Positions 1-11,000 of a stretch of 53,580 nucleotides of DNA are shown piece after piece. Both the position numbers and the translations under genes were made by a program. Positions within the stretch are counted from its first letter, which is position 1. The number at the start of each line of letters is the position of its first letter. Under the pieces are notes generated by a model. It was not told the origin of the DNA. It saw nothing but the letters and a program-made list of their open reading frames with translations, and searched no databases. Source of the stretch: Gonium pectorale (taxonomy: Eukaryota > Chlorophyta > Chlorophyceae > Chlamydomonadales > Volvocaceae); assembly GCA_001584585.1 (NCBI GenBank), contig LSYV01000077.1, forward strand, positions 206,868 to 260,447. Reading direction: 5' to 3'.

Positions 1-1880
1 TTTGATCAGTGCGGCAGTGAACGCCCAGGCTGTGACCCACCTAGGTTGTGGCCCATCTCGTGGAAGATGACCGGGAGGTTCGTCGCAGAGCCGCCGTTGA
101 TCCACGTGTAGCAGCGGGTGCCGCCACAGCCAATCGACGCCAGACCTGCAGCCGACATTCGTAAAACGGCAAGCCGACAACACGGCAACATCACAAGCTG
201 GCCCGTTGCGGCTTATCTATGATGCCTTGCAAAGTCGCGACCGCACCGTACAACACTCGCCAAGGGTGAAAGGTACGCGCCCCACAGCACCTGTGGCGCT
301 GGGCTCCTCCCTAGTCATGGCCTAACATTCATGACCGCACCGACCAGGATCACTCTGCAGAAGGCAAAAAAGCCCGACAGGCGACAGACCTCGTGCCATC
401 CCGCTTACAGCTGGCCAAGCAGCCCCACTTACCAGCCCAGGGGCAGAAGGTATCCACCTGGCGGGGCAGGATGGCCACGCGCTGCTTGATGTGCGAGATG
501 TTCAACCCCAGATTGAAGCGCGCGTGGTCCTCAGCCAGGTTCATCCAGGCGTAGATCTCCTGCAGAGGACAAGACGACACGAACAATGGAATATATCTTT
601 ACGTTGCCCGCGAACCGGCAACTTCGCCACAGCATTTGCGTACATTATACCGGTAGGTTCAATGACCGTACTGGGGGGTGACCATGGTGATGTGCGCCGT
701 ACCAGTACCAAACCCCGCGGGTGGGCCACTGGGCCTGATCCGCCATGCATGCCGCGTGACATTTCACGGCGGGCGAGGTCAACGTGTAGGGCATGCCCCA
801 CCTCTGTTCGACACAGGTTGGTTGAGTTGAACACCCCGAACGAGGTCCTGCCGGTGCACGCAATCTGCGGAAGGATCATCATTCATACGAGCAGAGATAT
901 GGAATTAAAACCGTTGAATGGTGGAAGGCAGCAAGCAGATACGACAACCGTGGAACGATCGCATAAGGCGTGGACACCAAGGCAGCAAGCAGATACGACA
1001 ACCGTGCAGCATACACAACCATGTGCTCAAATCGTACCCCCAGGTGAGTTAGGAGGACCGGCTTCCTCGCGCGCTGTCACCCTTACCGGTGCCTCTATCA
1101 CAATCTGCTGGGTGCTCGTCATCCTGGCGAGGCCCTGGGAGCAGTTGCTCCAGTAGTTCTGCATCGTGTACGCCGAGGCGGGACTGCTGTCGTTGTTTAG
1201 CCACACACGCCTGAACGTCGGCAGGTCGACCGAGGCGTTGTAGTTGCAAAAGCTCAGCAGAAACACCACCGACGTGATATTCATAGCGCCGATCTTGATA
1301 TCCTTCGGACCTGCGGGTGCAAGAGAAGTCTAAAACACGCAACGGAGGGGACGCGGTGCACCAGGTGCACGATAGCAGACTCGCGGCGAGCGGGTACGCC
1401 CTCAATTTGCACGCACCAGGCTGCTCGAGAACTTGAATGGTGTCAACCTCAAAGCCGCCCTCTTCCGTTGGTTTTGACGGAGCTTCTTCTCCGCGCAGAA
1501 GCCGGCGGTATCCGGGGCTGGGTGGAGTGATGCTGCCGGCTCGCCGGACGCGGATGCGGGAGCCAGCCAAGGGCGTGAGCTTCGACGCGGTTGACGCGTT
1601 GATGACGAGGCGGGTGGGCATGTTGTCCATATCACGAAGCACGTAACTGAGAGTGTCATCGTCATAGGCAAGCACGTCAAGCTCGCCTGCCAAGATGGGG
1701 TTGGACGACAAATATATCAGTCAGAGCCACGAATCCCGGACGCATTCATAGCATCAATGTAGATATGATGATGAATGCAACACAGCTCATCCTACCCTCA
1801 AGAAATTCCGATGCCTGCCCACTTGTAGCATGCAAGCTCGCCGCGATCAGCATTGCAAGAAGCATTAGCATTTTTCCCAT
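1..1880 (-). CDS. Gametolysin / VMP-like metalloprotease (peptidase M11), 5' part
   Basis: Secreted zinc metalloprotease of the gametolysin/Volvox matrix metalloprotease family, expected to cut cell-wall or extracellular-matrix glycoproteins. Six exons join with matching phases: 1796-1880, 1417-1686, 1087-1310, 802-864, 433-559 and 41-145 (AACCTAG|GTGGGT donor at 40/41). The last visible intron runs off the left edge, so the C-terminal part is missing. The start is the ATG at 1880; it begins a classic signal peptide (MGKMLMLLAMLIAASLHATS). Family landmarks in order: GELDVLAYDDDTLSYVL, TSVVFLLSFCNYNASV, CTGRTSFGVFNSTNLC (exon 802-864), EIYAWMNLAEDHAR, FCPWAGLASIGCGG and the zinc motif HEMGHNLG. 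The third zinc-ligand His would lie in the next exon outside the window. The active site is HExxH rather than the QExxH reported for Volvox VMP1. The 802-864 exon carries the conserved Cys pair and was found by phase and motif. Confidence 0.9.
925..1006. repeat. 28-bp direct repeat inside a metalloprotease intron
   Basis: A 28-nt unit at 925-952 recurs identically at 979-1006 (period 54). Both lie in the intron between the exons at 802-864 and 1087-1310. No function is suggested; it looks like a local tandem duplication with a 26-nt spacer. Confidence 0.8.
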
Positions 1881-4800
1881 ACTGTTTCTCAGCGATCAGT
1901 GTATGGTAAAGAGCAATGAACAGACGCTACGGAGTCACCCTGGTCAACAGCTTGGCAGTAAAGGAACTCTGTAAAACCTATAGATATTTGGAACTGGTAT
2001 AATTGAAAAAGTTGTGAGTGTTGATATAGCGTCCATACCCGTACAGGCAGTTGAACCGCCGGGAAGCTACCCGTTGTGCGCTGCAACATCCAGCTGCAGT
2101 GCACCTTACGCTTTATTTGTTCATGATGCATGAAATTGCTGCGCAGAAACAAACTCGTTGCCGGGCCTCGCGGCGTTTCAGCTCCGTCCTTGTGAACTTT
2201 CTCCGCTAGGCTCCGCTCAATCAAGCCGAATAATCTGAATCATATAAATTAAATCCCTTTAAGCATATTCGAAAAGCGATCACGCAACTCACACCAAGGC
2301 CCTTCCCTGGCCCTTCCATCAGGCGCCACGCGGGTACTACCGTACTCCCGCCCTCTCCGCCACTTCCTAGGCGGTAATGGCGAGTTCTCTTGCTTTCGCC
2401 TCTAGCTTCAACACTTTGCATATCCTGGCTGTTTAACATGGTTTGAGCCTACGGCAAAAGCGCATCACACGGCGAACATGCCTGTTTTGCCACCTGAGCG
2501 TCAAAGAGACACATTGCAAAGACTCTCAAGACTCCCCAGAAGCTCTAATCAAAGGCAGCGGGTTGGACACGGTCATCTGGCACTGTGACCCACCGACCCG
2601 CACTGTGGTTTTTTCCACCCTAGGCTGGCCCAAGCTCAAACGCACTGTGGTTTTTTCCACCCTAGGCTGGCCCAAGCTCACCCAAGCTCAAACGATCTCA
2701 TAGAGTTAAGTAAACTTGCTGAACACAATTGGTAATGGAAGGGCGGGTCTGAAAGTAGTTGCTTTACAACTCTGATCCCACAGACCCCTCGTACGATGCA
2801 CGCCGCACGGCACTGTGCAAAAAGCACAGCAAGGATGGAACCTAGCCAGCCTTCAAGTACACATCATGACGGACACGGCCATATATGCGGCATCCTTGTT
2901 GGCTTTTGCACATCGGGGCTTTGAGGGCATTCAAGTTGGGACCCGGGCTTGAAAGCGGAGTGGTACCCGTGTGCCAAGCGCTCCCACCCTTGACCCTACC
3001 CGGCTCACCCTCTCGTCCAGTGTTTCGAAAACCCGGTACTGATATCCAGTAGGGCAAACCATACAGCAAACCTGAGCTTTCCAGCGAGCCCGCTCCCCCC
3101 TGGAGTGTTAAGCCGCGCGCCGTTAGGATAGTGAGAGACTTAGCATTTTGGCATGAAATCATGTCGGCCGTGAGTGCGGGTTCGAAGTCCACTGACTATA
3201 ATTTTGATAGCGGTGCTGTGGTCCGCGCTCCAGGGAAGAGCGGTGCTCCAGGGGGGAGCGGGGTGAGAGCATTCGGGCCAGTAGGGCAAACCATTGGTTA
3301 CTGAGAAAAAAAACCGTCTTGTGGCACGGGTACTACGTTACTCTCAGAGTGGCGTAGTATTCACACGGTTTCTCCGGAAATCATTGACCACCCTTAGGCA
3401 GTTCCCGGGCTGGCTCTCGAGCCTGCACTCCCGCGGGGCCACTTGACTGCCAGTTGGCAGCATGGCAGTTTAGTGTGCGGTGCATTCGAAACTGGTGTAC
3501 CGGTATACCAGGCAGAGTGAAGAGAGAGGAGGGGCTGGCAGCTATCGGCAAAGGGTATTATGCTGCCAGCTTGTTGCCCAGTGAGCATCTGCATGGCTGC
3601 CCATTCTGAGCAGTTGCATAGTACACGATGCATACAAAAAATTTGGTATCCATACTGCCAAAAATAGCCTGAGGGGCGCCCGCCCCCCGGAACCCGCGAT
3701 TGGAGGGGGCCTTCGGCCACGGGTACTGGACGCCCCGTAAATGGCGGCCGGTACCCGGGTTACTATGTAACAGTAATTTCCGTAAAACGGTTTCGAATCA
3801 CAGCTCTCGCCGCAACACGTTGACCCTTGGCGAACCGCCGCTTGGCTCCCAAGAAACTGCCAGTGCTCGTGCGTCACACGGTTATCCACATGCGGGACTA
3901 GACGCCCTTTGGTCTCCCGGGAACACTTGGTTGAATACTTCCAAATCATGCCGAAGGATGCTTGTTACATTACGGTTTCAATTCTTACAAACACAAGGCG
4001 TGCAGTCCTTTGCACGAAGTTCTCCAGGCATTCATGCATCACACATATCCAGCTCAAGCCCTGACAACTTGTCAGCCTTGCGCCTGTAGCAAAGTCAACG
4101 CAGTCTGTTGTGCCCCTCATAGTGGGCTTATCGACGGTGAGCTCCGTCAGCGCCTTGGCAGCGGCGGCTGTACCAATTGGAACCCGGCGCCGCATGCCTG
4201 GCATGACGCCTGACCACGCCGCACCGTGACCCGATATTCAAACAATACGCCAGGTCGACATTCGCACGCCGTTGATTGCTATAGGTCAACTTCATGAGAA
4301 TGAGACACATGATCCACCCTCACCTGTTAGGCACGCGCTGCCTTCGCCAATGCAACAAACGCTTACCACCACAAGGCGCATACGTCCGAATTCGTCCCCC
4401 CCCCGAGCACAACTGCTGTCGTATGTACTTGCGAAAACGGGTGCTAGTGTACAGGGTAAACACCTCGGCACTTTGCCCTCCGTTGGAGGTGTCAAGTCAA
4501 CATGAGACGACTTTCACGGTCCGCTTAGCCTGCTATCTGGCCCACTGTCGACCTACCCCTACCTCTCTACGTCGCTGACGCACGTCGTGTATAGCCTGCC
4601 TATGCTTGCTTGTCTGGTGACTACCATGGCGGATTCCGTCTCCTGGGAAACATGCATTGCTATCGGTTCCTGGCCACCTCGGGGCACCGTCGATGCAGTA
4701 AGTTAAGTGAGTCCAGCACGGCAGAAGATGGCGGCACACCGGGCGACCGGTTTGCAGCTCCATCATCGCCAGATGGCCTTGGTCTTCTGGCCAGCAGCCG

Positions 4801-5011
4801 CTCCGGGAACGCCGGTCCCGCTGTCCCGCAGGCCTCCAGCTCCTCGACCGGCCACTGTAGTGAACGGGTCATCCAGGGACAAGACATAAGCGTCAATGGA
4901 TGTACAACAGCTGTCAACTGATGCCTCTGTTCAGCCAAAACAGACTGTATGCCAAAGCCAGTTTTGAACACCTTGTCAGACCCGGCCTTGATTAGATGCG
5001 AAAAAATATGC
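1881..5011. other. Intergenic region with small repeats, no supported gene
   Basis: This lies between the start of the left metalloprotease and the 3' end of the kinesin, so it holds the metalloprotease promoter at its left end. I see no reading frame with the G/C third-position bias of the neighbouring genes. Around 2900-3900 there are short repeated strings, for example a 17-mer at 3046-3062 repeated at 3278-3294 and CGGTGCT/CTCCAGGG strings near 3210-3260. These suggest eroded repeat or transposon remains, but no ends, target-site duplications or coding capacity could be identified. Confidence 0.6.
2599..2682. repeat. 42-bp tandem duplication
   Basis: Two adjacent near-perfect copies of a 42-nt unit begin at 2599 and 2641, each with GTGGTTTTTTCC followed by CACCCTAGGCTGG. 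A 10-nt sub-repeat (CCCAAGCTCA) is itself doubled at the end of the second unit. Intergenic; no function inferred. Confidence 0.85.
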
Positions 5012-8000
5012 TCACATGCATGCCGGCACCATCCAGCCCTGCTCACCCTCGACGCTTGACGCCACGGCACCTGTCGCGCCCGCCAAGCTCGTTAGGGACT
5101 TGCCCAATTTGTCAGAACCGTTGCCCGGATCGTCCCAGTTGCGCTGCATGCTGACGCACAGCGCCGCCACGCGCTCCCGCACTCGAGCCGCCTTCTCCTT
5201 GTACATGTTGGTCATGGGCGTGCCCTTGCCGCTACCCGGCGTGCTGCCGCCCGTGGTGGCGCGCGGTGTGCTGCCCGGCTGCATGTTCTCGCCGCCCTGG
5301 GCTGTGCGGTCCTTTCCAAACGACCCCGCGGGCGACCACACACCGCTACCAGAGGACTTGCCGCCAGACCGCTGGGAAAGGAGCTGCGGCGACGGCGTGC
5401 CGACGCTGCTGCGCGGGCTGGTCGCACCGGTGGCGGTTTGCACGGGCGGGCGAGGCACGCGTGGGCTGGCGCTTTGCAGGGGCGCCGACAGGATGGCTCC
5501 CCGGTAGTCGAGCGACTCTCGCAGTGCCCCTCCAGTGGCGGCGTGGACCGTTGCTGCGGTGTTGAGTGTGACGACCTCTGGCCGAGTCGTCGCGGACGCG
5601 GGCTTGCGGAGCGCAGCCGCGGCGCCGTCTGCGCTCGCAGCCAGCGTGCCACTGCCCGAGCCCGAGCGGACGAGCGAGGGAGCCCCACCATCGCTCCCGT
5701 TTGACTCCAGCGGCTGGGTGTTGGACACCCGCAGCGAGGAAGCCCATGACGAAAACTGCCGCGCAGAGGTGGGCGCTGCATTCAGGGAGGAGCGGGCCCA
5801 GGGGCCCAAGCCGCCCGGGCCCCCAGCACGACGAGCGGACGGCGTCCTAGAGGGGCTCGGCGCTGGAAGGTTCGCCAGGTTGAGGCTGGACACCACTGGC
5901 GGTGGCAGTGGCGGCGGCGGTGGTGCTTGGTGCGGCGAGAATGTGAAACCCTGTACCAGGGAACAGACCAAGCAAGCACACGAAGTTACAAACACGGTCA
6001 GAAGCGGCGTAAGAAGGCGTAATGTACAGCATAGGACAAGAAGAAGCACTTAAAACGGCAATCTGTACCTTTGGCGGCCACTGGTGCGCATCACTCGTCT
6101 CACCTTTCCGCCCTCGGTCGGCGGCGCCATGGGTGGCGGCGGCAGCTCCACCGACGGCACCCGCGCGCCGCCGAGGCTCAGTTCTACCGCTCCGCCGGTG
6201 GACTTTCCGCTGCTGGCCCGGCTGCAGCGCAGGAGGGACATGTCAGTGGCGGTTGCGCGCAGGGCGTCGCGCTGGGCGGCGCTTGACCCCGCAGCAGGCT
6301 GTTGCTCCTCGGATGGGGTCTTGGGCAGCCCAATCAGGCGACGGTAGTCCTGGATCAGGGCTGCACGATTTTTGGAGCCCGCGTGCCAGCGCTGCCCGTC
6401 GATGATTTGCCCCTTCAGCGCTTCCTGCACGAGGCAAAGATTCAAGGCGGACGCCACGATCAGGAGTCCCGACTTGCCTAACAGTATAGGACCCATGCTG
6501 TGCAGCTCCGTACCAGTGCCCTTGACACGCAAGCGGCAACGCCGATCCTACGAAGGCTTAGGCCCCGTCTGGTAAGACACCGCTAAATCCTGGCGACTAC
6601 CCCGTTGCCGTAGAGCATAGCATACCTTCAGGACCGCCACAGTGAGCTTGGTGAGCCGGACCTGGTGTCCCTCGGCGTAGCGCTTCAGGTTGATATGGTC
6701 CAGCACGGGCCCCTCTAGGCTCAGCACAGCCTCGTCCACCGTCGAGCTGCGCCGGGAGGACGTCCGGCGAGAGCCGGTCTGCCGCCGGGAGTGCTCCGCG
6801 CTGGGCTGCACGTCCTCCATGTCCACGTCCTCGTCCATCGCCCCCGCAGCAGAGTGCTGCCGGCTGTTCCGGCGCGAGCCTGGGGCCCCTGCAGCGTCGG
6901 CGGGCGCGAGAGAGGAGGCGCGGCGGTTGCTGCGGCCGCCGCGGCCGCGCGCAGGCGTGGCGTGGGCCGGATCCCAATTGTCATCGTCATCATCGTCGCT
7001 GTCGCTTTCCTCATCAGAGAAGGCGTCCTCGTCCTCGTCATGCTCGTCATCGTCGTCGCTGTCCACGGCCCGGTCCGTCGCTCCACGCCTGGACCCGTCT
7101 CGAGTGTCATCCTGTAGCCATAGACCCGCGCATCGGGTGAACAAAGGCTTAACTCACGAGCTTGGCCAGGAGAACCGAGAAGACCAATTAGTACCCTCTC
7201 CACGTTTGAGAGCACTGTCAGAGGTCATTGCAATATTTGCAAGCATGCCGCTACTTGCGCGCGCAGCTCAATGAGCGCACCTCGTCGTCGCTGCTATCGT
7301 CGTCGTGGTCGGGAGAATAGCGCTGAGACGAGTTGGGCGTCTCGTGCCTTGGCTGCCGGGGCCGCACTCCCGATGGCACAGGTGAGAGAAACTCCAGGGC
7401 CTGAGGCCAGGCGTGCAAAAAGGTATGGGCTTGGCATTTTGTCCGGCTAAGCGCCAAACATGTGGGGATTTAATAGTATTCGTCGCCCCTTACTGCAAGC
7501 GGTCACCAGCGGAGTGCACCCCGGATCTAGCGCACCTTGGGCTCCAGCGCCCGCCCACCGGGCGGCGCGTCTGGCGTGCCCGGAGTGTCGGCGTCTTGCA
7601 TCTCCACGTCTTCGTCGCCGCACGCCACTGCCGCCTGGGTAGCGCATGCGCCCGCGATGGGCACAGCCTCGCCTCCGTGCAGCTGGGTGCGGTGCGTCGC
7701 GGCGGTGGAGGGCGTGTTGTTCCGTACCACGTGCAGCTCCTCCAGGACCGCATCCACCTGCAAGTTTAGAAGCCGGATTGGAAGCAGAGCCATAAAGCAC
7801 AAGAGGCCCAAAGTTTAGGACAAGGCGTGACGCCGGTACTGCTCGTTCAGGCTCCAATCAGCGTAGGTATCCGGCTTGCTGGCTTAGGTGCGAGCAATGG
7901 ATGGCAAGCGCTGGAAGCGCAAGCTTTGAACACACCTGTTTGTCGGTCTCGTCTTGTGCGGATACGCCGCCGTGGTGCGGCACCGCCGACGTGTGCGCCG

Positions 8001-11000
8001 CTGCGGCGGCCGCCTGCAGCGCGAGCGCGAGCTTCCGGTACTGCGCGCACTTCTTCTGCGCTCCTTCCAGCTGCACCCGGAGCACATCCACCTCCTCCGA
8101 GTACCGGACCATGTCCACTGTTAGGTCGTTGCAGAGCGTCCTGGAGGGGGAACGGCAGCAGCGATGATGCGCTATGACACCATATGCATAGGGCATTAGG
8201 CATGGGGTCCATCAAACCAGACGAGCGGGTGGACTGTCATGTGTCAATAACGTGGTCTAAAAGGGTGCGGCGCTGTGCGTGTTGAACGCGCTCCGGTTCG
8301 CGATAACCGGCACGTTGGATGCTTACTTTGACTCGACGCTCAACCGGAAGAGGATGCGCAGCAGCTCTCGTCCCTCGACCATGTTCCGCAGCCCCGCCCA
8401 GCGGCGCATGTCATTCGCTCCGCCACCGCGTGACTCCTCCTCGGCCTTCTGGCGCTCCCATTGCGCTTGCAACTCGCAAATCTGCGCGTTGTGGTAGGCC
8501 ACCTGCGGCAGCGCAATGCCAAGCACCGCGCAGATCAGTTTCGCTTGCCAAGCAGCACCCTACCACACCATATGCACAAATCGATGGTATACGGAAACAC
8601 TTGGCCTGACAACCGACCGGTTCGTGTAGGCTTTCGGTACATGAACAAGTAAGGGAGTATGCAGCGCGCACCTTCTCCTCCAGGACCTTCCGCTTTGCAA
8701 CGATTTTGTCACGCATGTCCGGCCCGCTGGCTCCCAGCGTGCTGGCGAGCGCGGGGCTGATTGGCGCATCCGCAATGACAGCGCCTGCCTGCAGCAGCGG
8801 GCTGGCGGGCTGCACCTGGTCCAAGCGGGTGAGGCTCTTCTCCAGCTCCTGCAAGGCAGGCCAACGCAAACAATCTTGTCCGTTTCCTGACAAAGCCGAG
8901 CTATCCAGAGGCTGAGCCACCGGTTGTGGTGCGCTGTGACACTCCAGGGTTATTCAGTCCGTGGGCAAGTTGAACGATGACAGACGAGCATGGTAATGCA
9001 GCTACATCCATACTAGAGCAGCGGCATTGGCTTGCAAGGCTGCGGGCGTGGGGCGTGGCCCCAAGGCGAACCACCCGAGGCGATGAAGAAAATTGAAACA
9101 GCGAAGGAGCGTGGTGGACTTCATGGAGGTGCTGCCCTTGCGTTACGCCCTGCTCGTATCACCTCCGTGTCATGGTATTGGAGACAGAGCTGTAAGCGCA
9201 CCTTCAGAGCCCGGCTGGCCTCCGCACGTTGCGCAAGCTCCCCGTCAATGATCTTCCGGAACTCGAAGGACATATTGCACATCTCAAGCTCCTTTTGAAG
9301 CCACTCCCGGCGCTCCTTGTCCGTGCGCAGTAACGGCGCCTGCAGTCGGAAGGCATGCACGGGCACAATCCGGATGAGCCAACCCTTCGGAAGGATGTAC
9401 GAGGCCGCGGAGGGCCGGCACTTAATGCTGCATGCTTAGCTACTCTCGCCCGGGCGGTCGCATACCTGTGGATTCGGTTGGATTTCGACAGTGGCCCCCA
9501 GCGCCTGCTGCTGGGCCGCAGCGGCCGCCGCCTGCTGCTGGGCAATCGCCGCGACGTTAATGGCCGCCCGCTTCCGGTTGATCTCGTTGAACTCCTACGA
9601 GCCATATTTTAGGTGACGAGGTAAAGTGAGATCCTTCGGTATCGGGTACTTTAAGGCATATAGGAGCAGGCACAGTGATGGACAGGAACAAGCCAGCCAT
9701 GGGCCCCCCACAACAGTGTCGGCTCATCCGCCACAGTAACTGACCTTGATGCGCTTGCGCGCGGCGTTGCCCTCCGAGATCTTTCGCTGCAGTACGGCGT
9801 TCTGCTTGGCCTGCCCGGCAGAAGGACACCCACATGCATTGCAATTTAAGTGATCCAAACAGCGCATGCTGATGGCACGCAGCGGCCAAAGGCACGCGTA
9901 CATCGATGGATTACCTGAATGGCCTCGAGCTGCTGAATGGTAGCCCGGTCCCGCAGGGTCTGCTTGCGCAGCTGGGCCAGCTCCCTCTCACGATCCTGCC
10001 GCCACGCTGCGAACTGCTTCGTGCTCGCCTCCAGCTGCCGTTGCATAGCCACCTGCATGCGTTTGGACGCAACCGGTACCGGTATAAAGAGGCAGGACAG
10101 CCCATGGACATGCGTACCGTTTCAAGATCCGGGGTGTAAGTCAGGGCAAATGCCATACACGTGTACACGATTAAGCAACGCCGCACCTTTGATTGCTTCA
10201 GCCGCTGGATCTCGGCCGAGAGCTGCCGTTGCACTGCCTCCGTGCGCTCCTTGAGCTTTTGCAGCTTAACCAGCTCCCGGGCTTTTTGCCGGAGCTGTAT
10301 GGGTCGAGTGCAGGGAAGTGTGAGCGAGTTGACTGGGCCACCGAGCGATTGCAGCGATGCATGGCATTCACGGGCCGGCACAAGCAAGGTGCCCAACAGG
10401 TTCCCGTATTACACCATTTTCACCTGCTTGAGCTGCTCATCGTGCTCGCGAATGCGCTCGCGGTACTGCGCTTCTAACCGCTTGTGCTCCTCCTCGGTGG
10501 CGTTGGACACTGCGTTCAGCTTCTGCGAGACACACGGTGGGGCAGGCGGTCAGCAAACCGTGCCCGTTAACCGCTGGCAAGTTTGTCGACTCCGGTGTCT
10601 CGACGCAAATAAGATGCACGGCTTTCTTGGCAAACACTAAGCAGGAACGCCATCATATGTCAACGCCCCTTACTGACAACGCCATCATTCCCGCACCTCC
10701 AATAGGGTCTTCCGCTCCGCCTTGAGCTTATCGCGCTCCGACTCCACCTCAATCAGCGCCCGATCGTACTGCTGCTTGAGGTGCGGCATGGCACTGCCCT
10801 TCATCAGCTCCGCCATCTTGCGCTCCTTCTCCTCAAGCCGCCGCTGCAGCACCGCCACCTCCTTCTTCATCTTCTCCTCGTTCAGCCTGAGGCCATGCAC
10901 GGATGCGCACGATGAGCGTTCAACATACAAATTGAGGGCGTGAGCGAAAGGGACAGGAGCTGAGAATGTGTAGGAAGGATCCCGCTGGGCAAGTCGCGTG

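Noticed and set aside
3120..3200. tRNA or tRNA-derived SINE suggested by GGTTCGAAGTCC and an A-box-like TTAGCATTTTGG
   Set aside because: The B-box has an extra base and neither the T-arm nor the acceptor stem folds canonically.
5535..6053. Plus-strand frames within the kinesin tail exons
   Set aside because: Shadows of the kinesin-4 exon 5012-5950; no independent motifs.
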